A stretch of DNA of 64,000 nucleotides from Nannobrachium achirus (Eukaryota > Chordata > Actinopteri > Myctophiformes > Myctophidae): contig OY997641.1 of assembly GCA_963921795.1 (NCBI GenBank), positions 56,557,693-56,621,692 on the forward strand. Reading direction: 5' to 3'. Shown here one piece after another: positions 47,723 to 60,800 of the stretch. The position numbers and the translations under genes are program-made. Every line of letters begins with the position of its first letter. Position 1 is the first letter of the stretch. The notes under the pieces are model-generated. The model saw only the letters and a program-made list of their open reading frames with translations, was not told where the DNA came from and made no database searches.

Positions 47723-48287
47723 CTTTCCATGGGGGCAATGTTGCCTGGAGCATACATAAACTCAACAGGACCCATGCTCAGGTGCTAGTCACATATGATA
47801 GGCCTATACCTGAATGCGAATCATTAACTGAAAATAGATGATCTACGTATAATGTGCTTGTAGAATATTGAAAGAATATTGTAAGTAAGTAAAGTGCCAA
47901 CAGTACTTGGTCGTAGAGGGTTTAAAAGATGGGGTTAAAAAGATGATGACATCGTCAGGGCATCGTGTTTCAGTTTGCTGCTGCTCCATACTGTATCTAA
48001 ATGAGCATTTACCCATATTAGTTATGAACAGGGGTGAAAGTGGCTCTCTGTTTCCTCCAATTTCTCCTTTTTGTTCTTGCTTGTTTTGATATGACTTTTT
48101 GGGGGTTTGAGGGAAATGCAGAATTTGTATGATTATTTGTTGAAAATGAAAAAAAAAAGAAAGTGGCTCTAAGTTCCTGCCGGAACTATACTCCAACATT
48201 CACCTCCTCATATTGTTTTCCTATGTCATGCATACCTGAACACATGCATTCAATTTCTTTATGCTTGTAGACCTACAGTAGAAATTA

Positions 48288-48730
48288 CCAGTAAGACTCC
48301 CTAATCGGGAGATAAGCGACGGTCAGGTCGCATACACAAACTTTAGAAGGCAATGGTAGCCAATCAAGAGGGAATATGGGAAAAAAGGACAGATCCATGT
48401 TTATGACATAACTTTAGAGATACTGTGTACCGCATTGCGTGATTTTAAGGCAAAATCTGTAGGAGCAGTGTCTAAAAATGTGTTTTGCAAGAATCAGCGA
48501 GAAGAGGGGGATGTGAGAAATGATGCGGGTAGAGGTTGTGGTTTGGCAGCCAAGGAGTGTGTGTGCAAAGTTTGGCATGCAACGGTGGCGGAAATATGAG
48601 TAGGGCAAAAGTGTGACGTGACGTGTGATGGACAGACTGACTGACAAACTGACTGACAGCCGGTGGAGGTAGTAACTGCAACCTGACAGTCGCAACAAGC
48701 ACAGGATATTATGCATAGAAATCACGGTGC
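48288..48730 (-). repeat. Dispersed repeat, inverted copy of 28016-28436
   Basis: Shares long stretches with the segment left of the DIRS element in opposite orientation, such as ACTCCCTAATCGGGAGATAA and GTAGGAGCAGTGTC. The family is not recognised. Confidence 0.65.
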
Positions 48731-49299
48731 GTGTAACACAGAATAACATATTAATGCCGGCACAAAATGTCAATATCAATGTAAAACTCAACAATTAGGA
48801 TATTTGTCTTGTGTCTTAATTGTTGGACATGCGTTTGTGGCAGATTGTATGGGCTTTTGACAGCAGTTGCTTTGCCTTCCCCTCTTCTACACAGTAAGTA
48901 CGGCGTATCGGCACTGAATGTTTGAACGGAATGCCATACCGGCCCGCCCTTGTTTTGAAGCTACAATAGCTGCAATGCTGTCTCTAGTAGTGGTTGGGAA
49001 TGCGTTTTAAATTATTGCCAATCTCTCAGGGGACTGTTGTTGTCTTTGTCAGTGTCCTTGTGGTTGTCTTAGGGAGTGGGCAGGCGGGCGCGTGTGCGTG
49101 CGTGCGTGCACGTGTGTGTGTGTGTGTGTGTGTGTGGGCGTATAGGCATGGCTCCAGGATCCAGCTTGATTTTGTAACTGGTTCCCTCACTGCCTGCCAT
49201 CATCAGCCTCCACTCCCCTCGCCGCTTGATCGTTTCACAGCCTCCCGTGTTGCCAACTACTCTCACTAGAGATTTTTTCTTTGTTTTTTGCTCCTGGTG

Positions 49300-50391
49300 A
49301 TTTTGTCTCTCCTGTGTCTCACCTGCCCTGCAGCCTGCCTGCCACCTGCCCTAGCCTGATCCCTCTCCTTCTTTGTTTAAATAAACAGCCCTGGACTTTG
49401 ACTTTTGTGTTGCCTGCATTTGGGTCTGGCAGTTTGAACTAATTGTGACACAGATTGAATGAACGAACAAGAATGAACCATATTTAGCTGTAATTATACT
49501 GACCTAGCTTCCAGAGGGAGCCAGTCCAACTGCTGGAAAGGTTGTTTACCAACATGGCCCCAAAGCAACCCTGACAAGACAGTTCTGAGGTAACCTCCCA
49601 TAGCCAGGCGTATTACTCATCTAAAAAAAAAAAAAAAAAAAAAAAGCCTAGTCACGACATAAGGCAGAGAGAAAGGTGGGACTTCCGCCGTGTGAATTCC
49701 AGTGCGGTGTTCCTGTAAATCTGACAATGAATTCTGACAAGAATACACCTATTAAGAGCGAGTTAAAAACTACAATACATTTTTGTTTGTTTTGCTGACC
49801 TGCATCACATGACGTAACTTCCCTTAAAACGCAGCACTTCCGCCAAAAGCAAGCACTTCGTCTAAGCTGACGCACAGCGCAGGTCTTGCCCAGGTCTTGC
49901 CAGGTCTTTCTCAGGGGGATTTCTCATAAGTCCGACATCTCATTGCCCCGACAACGTGGACACGGCACCGTTCTCAGAAACCTGCCAGGCACTTCTCTTT
50001 CAGGACTTTGGTTAGGCCTCCATACCACACCATGGTGGCACAGTCCCCCCCCCCCCCCCCCCTGCATGGCTGTAGTTTAACATGCAGCTACAGTAAGGTT
50101 GCTTGATGTGGAAGCACACTGAATGCATGTCAAATCTAAATGTATTTTTTATTTTATTTAATAAAATACCGGTAGGCCTATTGCCATTTGTTCCTGCTTG
50201 ATATGATTCATGGCTTCTACTGTATGTATGTTTGTTTGTTTTTTTAACAATCGTTTCGTTTTATAAGATAAAACCTTTCTTTGTTGACTTATCTTATCGA
50301 CAGGCCCCAGTGACACAACAAGGCTCCCTGCAGAAAGATTAATATTTGACTAGATGTGCATTTTTACACAGCAACTGGGTTTTTTGAGGTT

Positions 50392-50475
<84 letters not shown>

Positions 50476-50520
50476 AGACACACACACACACAGGGACGAT
50501 TCTAGGGTAGAGCGAACGGT
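49300..50520. repeat. Duplicated gene flank, right copy
   Basis: Third copy of the block at 8.2 and 37.1 kb, upstream of the SRCR gene. Its match is broken at about 49592-49970 by an insert starting near a 24-base poly-A tract. It contains a CA microsatellite (50393-50495). Confidence 0.7.
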
Positions 50521-50578
50521 GCGGTCGCACAGGGCCCCGCACCTGCAAGGGCCCCGCGCTAGGCTTGGTTAATTCTCT

Positions 50579-50905
50579 CTAGGTCGTCCTCAGACGAGCC
50601 TTCCATCGTCGCTTCCAGTCGTCCCGGTTCTCCATACATCTGGCCAGCTCGTTGGTACTTTGTGCTCCTACGTCTTTCTTGAGTACATCCACGTATGTTA
50701 TTGTGGGACGTCCTCGTGACCGGTGCCCATGTGTTGGTTCCCACAGCACCAGTTTACTGGCAGGAAGCTCCTGGTGTCTTTGGCAGTGTCCTGCTAGTCT
50801 CATTCTTCTGGCAGCAATTTTCTCGCTCATCCTTGGTATTCCCTCATACAGGCTCTTGTTGGTAACATGTGCACTCTTACTGATGTTAAGTACTGCACGC
50901 ATCAT
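50579..50905 (-). mobile_element. LINE polymerase C-terminal fragment
   Basis: The minus strand encodes MRLAGHCQRHQELPASKLVL, then GRPTITYVDVLKKD and MENRDDWKRRWKARLRTT, the standard tail of an endonuclease/reverse-transcriptase LINE protein. 5' truncated; clade not certain. Confidence 0.75.
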
Positions 50906-51071
50906 TCTGATTTAGTTTTGTTTTCATATTAAATGTTCACACAAACACTGCTATCTGCTGGACGGAGACAGAGCCTGTCAACCGATTGGCTGTGATATCT
51001 CCCTGACAACCAGCAACAACCAGTGAAACGACTGACTTCGCTCAGGGCCCTGCATTTCTCCCAGACGGCCC

Positions 51072-51189
<118 letters not shown>

Positions 51190-51853
51190 TACATTCATAT
51201 ACATACATTTTATTGTCACATCAGTTTTCTAAGCTTGAAAAAGTGGGTGAAATAATTGTCTTTATTTTTTCTGTAGGCCACAAGCCATCATTTGTGGTTT
51301 CCAGAAAGAGAAAAGGAAGGAAAACAGGTCTCATTATTCCAAATATTCTAAAGCATTGTAAGGCAGGTTTGTGTACTCTCTTTACTGTGCGCGTAAAATC
51401 CAATTGATACCAGTGATGATAGGCCAATGTGAGCCCATAAACTCAAACTCAAAGAACTTAGAATGGTCCATTCATTCAAACATTAGGAACTACTTATCAA
51501 AGCAAAACATGTGCGTATAGCCGTATCCGTATACACACATTCTCTGCACCCGCAGGTGGAGGGATTCATATAGTAGATCGGGTGTTCTCTGGTGAGTTCC
51601 AGCCATCCAGCAGGTTTATAGGTTATAGAAAGGTTCTCAGGTGTGTCTGTGTCTAAGCTGACTGGCTGCGAACCTGGAAATCCAGTCAAAAATTAAGAGA
51701 GTGTCAGTGATTTGTTTTAAATTCGCTTTGACCTTTTCTTTTCACAGCTAGTCCAATGGTATTATGTAGGCCTATATATGTTCCCCGACTGTTTTTATTG
51801 TATTTTGACACTTGCTTTGGCAATGTTTTCTCATGCCAATAAAGCTCCTTTGA

Positions 51854-51904
<51 letters not shown>

Positions 51905-53195
51905 AAAGACTTTGTTAGAAGTTTGCATAGAAAAAGGTACAGTTTCATGACGACACAGTTCACTGGTACACGGTCAACTAAAAGGAGATCCTAGTAAGCT
52001 TTTCGGCTTATTTACACAGGAAACCATTTTAGTATCTCATATAACATTGAATGACAGAAGGATAGAACACAGTACTATGCAGTAGAGTAGAGTAAGAAAA
52101 AACAAAAAACAAAAATAAACAGCTCAAAATAATACAATAGAAGGGTCAGGGGAAGGGTAAGGCTGGGCTAGGATTATTTTTAAATGATGTTAGGACACTC
52201 CTTTATAAGGCCTTTGGTAAGGAGTTCCACATTTTGGTGGTATAGCAGTAGAACGAGTTTGACCCTTTGTTTCAGCTGACTCTGGGTTGAACGTGATCGA
52301 ATTGGATTGAATGGGTATTATCTCTGGGAGGTTTTAGTCTATTGCGTACAGTAGATCTGATTGTTGAGCACCCGTCTTTGTTTGCCGTAGTAGCACAGAG
52401 ACACACCTATACTTTATCTTTAAATGAACACTGAGGACACAGAAAAGTAGGGATTCATTCGGGTGGAGAAGATGGAGTTGAAATAGCTGATAACACATTC
52501 CAGTGACTCAGGCAATGTGCTAGTGATCGCTTTGTGTGGAATGTCTTTGCCTCCAAAAGGAATGTACAAATTAGCACATACAGGCTATATTAAAGCAAAA
52601 GCTTTGCTGTAGTTCTCAACCTTTTCAGGCTGTGACACCCGGAAATAATCATGATTATTGATTGATTGATTACTTTTTGATGCAGTAATCCAATCCAATT
52701 ATATTTTAAAGGTTTACAAAGTGCTGCAAAGAGAATCAAAACGATAAATACACTGTATAAGCTAAAACACTGAGAAACAACAGCAAAAACACAACAGTAA
52801 AATAAGAAACAAAATAAATACAATAATCATCGTTCTTTTCATTTCTCTTCAAGGTATTCAAAAGGTCATAAAAGTCCTTAACGTTTCACTTCACTGTCAT
52901 CTGGGGACCCCCTAAACATGTGGAGTTGAAGTGGCTCATTATGAATTCCATTGGATTTACAAACATGTTTTACGCATGTAAATAAATGTCTAAAAATACA
53001 AGACAGGCTGTAGAAGGTTGAAGCAGACAGCTCTCAAAGATATGGCATATGGTGAGAATCAAGAAATAATCCAATTGTAACCTAAATATAATTAGCCTGA
53101 CTGCAAGCGTCAGACTTTTCACACACTACGTTTCACTTCCCACCAACCGGGGGTGGTAACGTGCGGACTGATTTATCAGGCTAAAATATAATGTA
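51190..53195. other. Little recognised apart from repeats
   Basis: A GATT tandem repeat at 51855-51904, a hAT-type TTCTCAACCTTTTCAGGC scrap near 52615, and a short TTAGCCTGA / ATCAGGCTAA inverted pair near 53090-53185. Apart from the possible exon listed separately, no gene seen. Confidence 0.4.
51483..51673 (-). CDS. Possible terminal exon, protein not recognised
   Basis: Minus-strand open stretch after a plausible acceptor (TTTTTGACTGGATTTCCAG) to TAA at 51483-51485. It reads GSQPVSLDTDTPENLSITY and then GWLELTREHPIYYMNP with a CGCREC cluster. The composition looks protein-like rather than random, but no partner exon was found, so it may be a pseudogene scrap. Confidence 0.25.
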
Positions 53196-53203
53196 GTAAC
53201 ACA

Positions 53204-53500
53204 CAGGGGCGTCACAAGGGGGTGGGGGAGTGGGACTGAGTTACTAGGGCCCAAGGTGGAGGGGCTTTCATTATTTTATACTTTAGCTATTGAAAAATAG
53301 CAGATATACAAGCTCACAGCACGGCACCGAATGCTGCGCTGCAAGCTTGTAGATCTGCTATTTTTGAAAAGTCGTGAACATGTTTGAATATAGGTATTTT
53401 TTAAGCAAACATTTGTAACTCAAATTTTGCTTCTGGGGGGTCCCTGGAACTCAATATTTTGAGATGGGGTCCATGGTCAAATACATATAATTTACCCCTG
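53204..53500. mobile_element. hAT-like element, 297 bp, with palindrome
   Basis: Ends CAGGGGCGTCAC and AATTTACCCCTG, perfect duplication GTAACACA (53196-53203, 53501-53508). The palindrome at 53291-53368 fills its centre. Related sequences in the keratin introns near 58790, 59500 and 62030. Confidence 0.9.
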
Positions 53501-54160
53501 GTAACACATATATTACTTAACCCGTTCAATCTGGGAAAGTATCTGTATAGGCCTATCATAACTTTCTCAGAAATGTGTTTGTTTCAAATCTGTCTGTTTG
53601 TGTCCAAAGTTTTGAGTCAGAAAAAGGTTAAAGGTTATCTATGGCTGGCTAGGTTATCTCATGGCCAGCCCTAGATAGTGTTTGGCCCTCACCAAAATTC
53701 TGACCATGCAATACATTGATGTCAAGACAGACATATATAATTCCAACTAAATCCCTGACACATTGGTCTATATGTTTGAGAAACAATATGAGTGCATCAT
53801 TTAAATATGCCTGGTATCCTCCCACTCAAAATGAGTGCAAACTCCACCCAGCCGTATGTTAATCCTCTTAAATGAGTGCACCCGCTCATTGAAATAACAA
53901 TGAGGTAAATAACAGTAACTGATGTATGGAATAAATACCTGAAGAAGAGAGAGAGGTGGAGAAAGAGTATGGTGACAAAGTTACAAAAGCATGAAGGGAT
54001 TATTTGGAGCAATTTGTAACATTGCTAAACACATTTTATACAATATACATTTCTTGAGTGATATTTACAATTTTCAATTTAGGCATTTAGAAGATTCATA
54101 CCGGTATATGTAAGCAAGGTAAACACAAGGTAATACATCAAATGCATATACAGTACATAG

Positions 54161-54714
54161 TAGGGGTGTAACGATACATTTTAATAGCGATTCGATACAT
54201 ATCACGATACATGGTTGACGATACGATACATGGACGATATTGGTTAATTCATGGCGATACGATACGATTCGATTCAATGATTTAAAATCGATATAGTAAC
54301 TATTTAGCAAAGAAATTAAATATGTGTGAAAGGTGTAGATAGTGCAGGTTTTTAAGGGAAACATGTACTATTATGGTTATAAATAAGTAAACACAGTGAT
54401 TATCCGCCAAATACATGGTCATTGTATATTGACAAACCTGCACCTTGAGATTTCACACATTTATCGATAGACCAGAGTAGCTATATGGAAAGGAAAAGTA
54501 ATTAAACCACTCCTTTTAAAATGTTCTTCTTAAAAATGCTAAATACAATGCACAAGTAGGTAGAATCGATACAATCGATTCTTTGCACTGCCGATTCGAT
54601 TCGATACAAAATAAAACGATTCGATTCGATTTTAGCTGTTTTCATTTCGATATACTTCGATTTTTTAAGTTAAAAACGATATTTCGATACAGTTACTATA
54701 TCGTTTCACCCCTA
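54161..54714. mobile_element. hAT-like element, 554 bp
   Basis: Ends TAGGGGTGTAACGATAC and ATCGTTTCACCCCTA, perfect duplication GTACATAG (54153-54160, 54715-54722). Interior rich in CGATTCGAT. Same end type as the element in keratin exon 1. Confidence 0.93.
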
Positions 54715-55043
54715 GTACATAGTAATCTATGACACTGGTTCTCAAACTAGTTTGGTTGCAGTAGGCTACCCCTTGTACTGACTACAGCATTTTGCGTATA
54801 ACATTTACACACAAGTCCAGTTCCAATGCCAATATGTTCAAAATAAAACAGCATTAGGGCAAATAAACATTGCATTCTGTTCAGTTGTACTCGTCAAGGT
54901 ATTGATGTAATTTGGTTTTACAATTTACAGATGAGAAGGTTCACACCAAAGACTGTCAATGTTTTGTCATTACCCATAACAGTAAAATACATCTGTATTC
55001 CCATTTTCTCCACCCTCTGTAGTACCCCCGCATACCCCTAGTG

Positions 55044-55348
55044 CAGGGGTTCGGGGCACCCCTATAAATATTATTTTCATCCGAGGCACCCCTACATTAT
55101 ATTCATAATTTTCCCTCCCAGCACCTTATATTTATAGCATATTTTAGCGATGTTACGTGGAAAACAATATAGCCATTTTGGTTAGAACTGACTGAAAGTA
55201 ACTTTGCACTTAATTCAAGTTTAAAATGATACTAAATATATGTTTAAATGTCCAAATAAATTTCAAATATTTTCAAATTATCTCGCGGCACCCCTGGACT
55301 GCGTTGCGGCACCCCAGGGTGCCCCGTCACCCACTTTGAAAACCCCTG
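55044..55348. mobile_element. hAT-like element, 305 bp
   Basis: Ends CAGGGGTTCGGGGCACC and TTTGAAAACCCCTG, flanked by CCCTAGTG and CCCTAGGG (seven of eight match). Confidence 0.8.
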
Positions 55349-55399
55349 CCCTAGGGGCACACGCACCCCCATTCGAGAAACATTGATCTGGGATCATAG

Positions 55400-56400
55400 G
55401 TAAACCAGGAACGTATTATTATGGGGGAGGTGGAAGTACTGGTGACAAGAACTTCTAATCTACTTTCACCACTGTATGTCCAATACTTGTTCAGCAGTTT
55501 ATGGAAGAAGTACTCGCATGTTTTAAATGAAAGTATCAATACCCTCTGGTATAGAAATGTTACAAGTACAAGTTAACGTTTAAGGTCCCATTTCACAAGT
55601 TTTCAAATGTATTAAAAAATCCTTTGAGAACAGCAGATCTACAAGTTCACAATGCGTCGCAAACCGACAAGTTGCGAGCTTGTAGATTGCCTATTTTCAA
55701 ATTGCTCAAGTATACAGTATACAGGTCTGAAGTGGTTTAAACATTTTGTCAAAGTAACTAGTAACTAAAGTTTTCAAATAGTGGAGTGAAAGTACAATAT
55801 TGGCCTTTCTCGGATACATTTATAGTGTAAAGTAAAAAAAAAATACTACTTGAGTAAATGTACTCACTACTTACTTTCCACCACTGCTGTTGAGTACTAA
55901 AAGAGGTATTACATTTTGTATAACACGGTTCTATTGTGAAAATAGCAGATCTACATGCTCACAACGCCTCACGCTGCGAGGCGTTGTGAGCATGTAGATC
56001 GGCTATTTTCACAATGTCTGAAAAAAAAAGAAGAGTTTTGTAAGTTTTTTACACAGGTTTCTACAGTTTCTTGGGCTGGATATGGCAGCCTGGAAAGGTT
56101 GTTCAAGTGCAGCTAAATTTGACATGTTAGTAAACGTGCCACAATTAACAATAATGCATTGCACCTGTGCAGCTGACCTACGGAACCTGGGAATATACCA
56201 TTCTGTCAAGATGGGGAGAATAAGGCCTATAATACCTTGTTAAAGTGACCATTTTGTTAAATTTTGCATTTGTTGTTATTTTACTGTAATTTAACAACAT
56301 AATAACCAGCACAGATACATTCATGGATTTATATTTATTCATAACTTTTATTTTCCCCCCCTGGACCCCGGTCCCCGGGTATGGCGGCTGCATACCCCTG
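55400..56400. other. Repeat-rich interval with two palindromes
   Basis: About 55430-55890 is another CAGTGGTGTAA-class element (inverted), with a palindrome at 55626-55700. A second, longer palindrome of 83 bp stands at 55933-56015. No gene seen. Confidence 0.6.
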
Positions 56401-56932
56401 CCATACCCAATTGACGCCCCTGACTACTGCATGCTCACTAAAACAGTAAGAGTACAAAGATGCATTTAGGAACCAAGTGGAATGTAGCGCTGACCTGACC
56501 TGACCACCTGGCATGGGACTGGAATGCTGCTCAGTCCAGCGTTGATGACAGGGTGTCTTGATGGGTGACATTTAGAAGAAGAGACTTTCACCTATAGGTC
56601 AACAAGGTTTTTAAGTTGCTTCCTTTTGTGTAAGATCAGAGTAAGAAAGTCATTATTATTTATCCATGGCTTATCTTTATTTATCCATGGCTTAGTTGCT
56701 AAAAAAAAAGGACAGGCAGGTGAGTGTTTAGGCCCTACTTGGCACTTGCCCTGCCTCCCTTACTGGTCTTCATCAGGGTTCTCTCGTTTTGACAAGTATT
56801 GCCAATTATTAAATCATTGTTATAGATTACACAAAGACCACATTACAAAAAAGGTATACAAATGTAAGCACATATTCACATTTCAAATCACCCATTGTCC
56901 ACACTCATGTCCCAGGTTCTGGATGTTTAGTG

Positions 56933-57196
56933 CATTGGTTCTCAACCTTTTCAGGCTCACAAGTCACAACGCCTCGTGTTGTGAGCATGTAGATCGGCTA
57001 TTTTCACAATTTCTCTCTCTAATATTTGACATTTTGGCCAATGTTTCATTTGTAATTTTAGAGGTATTAAAAGGTCCTTAAATTATCACTTTAGAAATGT
57101 GCATAAACCCTCTATACACAACTTTGTTGGTTTGTTTACTGTTGCACATTAAGTTAATCATCTGGGGGGTCCCGACCCACCGGTTGAGAACCACAG
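56933..57196. mobile_element. hAT-like element, 264 bp, with part of a palindrome
   Basis: Ends CATTGGTTCTCAACC and GGTTGAGAACCACAG, perfect duplication GTTTAGTG (56925-56932, 57197-57204). A truncated hairpin-family copy lies at 56956-57010. Confidence 0.9.
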
Positions 57197-57717
57197 GTTT
57201 AGTGTATGACAAATAACAATAAGAATACTAGATGGAAATAAATTCTGAGGTAAAGGGGCATACTGTATAACAAACAACGCCAAAGAGTATATACAGAGTA
57301 ATTGCCATACTGTGGGAGATGACTGACTACAATGCATATAGTCCACATAATATACATAACACATGCTATAAAAATAAAAAACTTGAGGAGTCCATTTGAG
57401 AAAGGGAGAGAGCAATCTATCTCATCATCACTTATATTCAAATTGGTGGGGGGATAACTGCATCGTTAACACCTGATGTGATGGTTGAACGAGGATCTAC
57501 ATAATACAACCTGTATATCTGGTCAAGAGGAATCCTCTAAAAGGCGGCATAGAATACTAAAAGCCACCTGACGACAGGACTGATGACCCCTATGGTGAGT
57601 CTGCTGACCTCAATCTGATAATGACACAGTCACATTGCGAGCTATTTTACCTGCTGGACCCGTGCAAAAACCAGTTATTCGGTATTCTAAATGGTCGCCC
57701 CCTCCCTCATGTTGCAC

Positions 57718-57724
57718 TATAAAA
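57718..57724 (+). promoter_or_regulatory. TATA box of the keratin gene
   Basis: TATAAAA, about 95 bp before the ATG at 57816. Transcription would start near 57748, giving a leader of about 65 bases, and the ATG context is CAACCATGT. This compact layout is usual for keratin genes. Confidence 0.75.
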
Positions 57725-57815
57725 GGTGCTGGTGTCAGACCAGTGCTTCACTCAGCCCTCTCCTCTCCATTCAGAACATAAAACCTGCCACCGACCAGCC
57801 GAACCTCCGTCAACC

Positions 57816-60800
57816 ATGTCTTCTCATGCCTCTCTGCCCTCCATCGCCCTGCGGCCCAGCGGCTTCCTTTCCAACCCTGCCACGATGGCGCCTCAGTCCC
57901 TCCTCGACCCTCCAACCAGTGGATTCTCCTACAACCCTCCGGCCTCTCCCGTGCTGCAGTCCGTGATGTGCGGTCTTGATCCCCGCTCTTACCTGAGAGC
58001 CGGCAGCATGTACGGCGGAGCGGGAGGTTCTGGCGTCCGCATCTCCCAGGCCACGTCCTCCACGCTCCACTCTTCGTCCGGCTATGTTCAGGTAGGGGTG
58101 GGCGATATGGTGATAATTATCGTCGAGACGACACAATTTCTCCACGATATGCCTTTTCAGAGGTATCGTATCGTGATACAATTGAGGGAGCCTTGTACAA
58201 AATCCTGTTTAATCGTTAATACAGAGATTCACTGCAGAATTCAATTTAAACCTGGATGTTGGTCTAAATCAGTAGTTCTCAAACTTGTCAAGGTCTCCGT
58301 TTAACTCTAAGGGTCCATTTGGTTTCATTTGTATACCGTCAGAGTTACATACTTGTAAAGTTCAATTTAGACCTCCCAAAAGGAACCCAGAGAGTCTAGT
58401 TTTTGTCAAGTAACTTGAAAAAATATCCATAAAAATCGACTTGAAAAAATAATCAGATAAAGTCGTGTATCGCGATACAGCTTGGGACAATATGGTGATA
58501 TTGTATTTTTTTCCATATCGCCCACCCCTATGTTCAGGTGGCGTCGACATCAACGACAACAAGAAGGCCACCATGCGGAACCTCAACGACCGCCTGGCCA
58601 CCTACCTGGACCAGGTGCGCTCCCTGGAGAAGGCCAACGCCGACCTGGAGCAGAAGATCAGGCTGTGCCTGGAGCAGAGGGCCGTGCCCGAGACGCACGA
58701 CTGCACCGCCTTCAAAATCACCATCAGCCAACTCCAGGACCAGGTAAGAGCAGGAGCGAGCTTCCATTGAGTTAACCCATTTAGGGCCTAGAATTATTGA
58801 ATGCTTTAACCAGTGAAAAATAGCAGATCTGCAAGCTCACAGCGCGGCACCGAACATATTTATTTATTTATTTATTTTTTACTTTTTTATCCCACGATTT
58901 TTGTAACCCATTTTTTCACCCGGTGCCAATTGCCTAAGCTGTGATCCTGGGCTCTACACTCCCTCTGCCAACCTGGGGAGGGCCCCGAACTGAGCTCATG
59001 CTTCCTTCAATGCATGAGGAGTGAGCAGGCCGCTTCTTATCACCTGACAGGGGGAGCTTCCCCGGTTGGACGTAGCGCGTGGAAGGAACACGTTATTCCA
59101 ACCAGTTCCATTCCCCTCCATCAGGCGCCCCGGCTGGCCAGGGGGAACATATTTATTTTTAAAGCAAACGTTTGTAACTCAAATTTTGCTTGAACTGCTT
59201 CTGGGGGGGTCCCTGGAACTAGATATTTTGAGATGGGGGTCCGTGGCCAAATACATATCAGTTTGGGGGTCCTTCACATGAAAAAGTATGAGAACCACTG
59301 ACATAGTAGTCTCTCAAGAACAGACTAACTGAGCTCCAGTTAAGTGAAAAGGACCTTTTCTTTGACGATGGCTGGCCAGATTGCTGACATAGAAACATAG
59401 GTTTTTCAAAAAAAAACTCAGAAGGATTCAAAAGACACTCAAAAAATAGCAGATCTACAAGCTCGCAGCGAGCTTGTAGATCTGCTATTTTTCAATAGTT
59501 AAAGCATTCAATAATGAAACACAATACTCTATACCCGTTGTTAAATGAACTGCAGCGGCAACGGTGTCAATCTCACCAACCAGTGGTTTTCAACCTTTTT
59601 CATATTATGAAGGTCCATTATTTATTTGGCATTTGAGCCACGGACCACCGTTTGAGGAGATTTAGCCTCTCAGAACCAAAACTTTGAATATTTTGTTATT
59701 GTTGGATAAGGTTTTGTCCACAATTCCATGCTGTATTGATGTGTTAGGAGAGTTAACAGGCAAACATTGATCAAAATATCAATTCTTCCACATTCTCTAA
59801 TTGTGTAGAGTTCTTGTAAATTAAGTAATGCAGTTGTTAAAAAAATAATTTAACTCTTGAGATTTGGTTTCATTTTACACTCTCAAGAGTTACAGATCTG
59901 TAAGGGTCCATTTGGTTACCAACTCTCCATCATTTAGCTGGGGACCACTGGAACCTCCTCAAGGACCACTGGTGGTCCGCGGACCACTGGTTGAGAACCA
60001 CTGCCATAAACTCACATAATATTACGCTGGTTTTCAGAACTGGTCACTCTCTGTGACTTACTTGCAACCTGACTTCCCTATATTGGGCATGTCATTATTG
60101 ACAGATTTCTAGAAAAATGTACTGAGTGAACTATTTTGAAACCTTTTGGAATGTTATTTTAAATGCTTGTTGAACAGGTTAGGCGTGGCCATTACAGAGA
60201 CACTCCTAGCCTAAAGTATCCCCCTAATACAAAGCACAATGGGAGCCAGGAGGGCCCACTAACTGGTTATGTAGGTCATGACATGAGGTTTGTTGCTATA
60301 GCCTCTCTAGGAATGCTGAACACTAAAACCTTCAACAAAAACTAAAATAGTTGCATTGCCAAATGCTCTGTGGCTATCAAATTGAGGTCTGGGGAAACCC
60401 ATGGGTCCAGGAGGTGGTAGAAGGGCATTCCACAGCCAAATCAGCTCAGTTTACCCACTGTAGCCCTATTTTCTTTGATCTACAAGCTCACAACAACGCG
60501 TCTGCTATTATATTTGAGCACTGCTAACCGCTCCTACATCTGGCTTTGTGTGTATGTACTGTATGTCCGTCCGTCCGTCCGTCCGTGTGTCCGTCCCGCA
60601 GAGCTTGGCATTGGCCAAGCTTTGCGGGAGGCTTAATGGAATTAGCTTAAAAAAGGCACCGCTCACTTCACACTAGGTGTGATTTGTTTTTAAAGGAAAA
60701 AAAATTGAATAATTTATGGCATGGGCCTACCTGGCACACAATGTTTTCAGATGGGGGACTTCGACCAAATACATCATTTTAGTGTTCCCTTACATGGACA

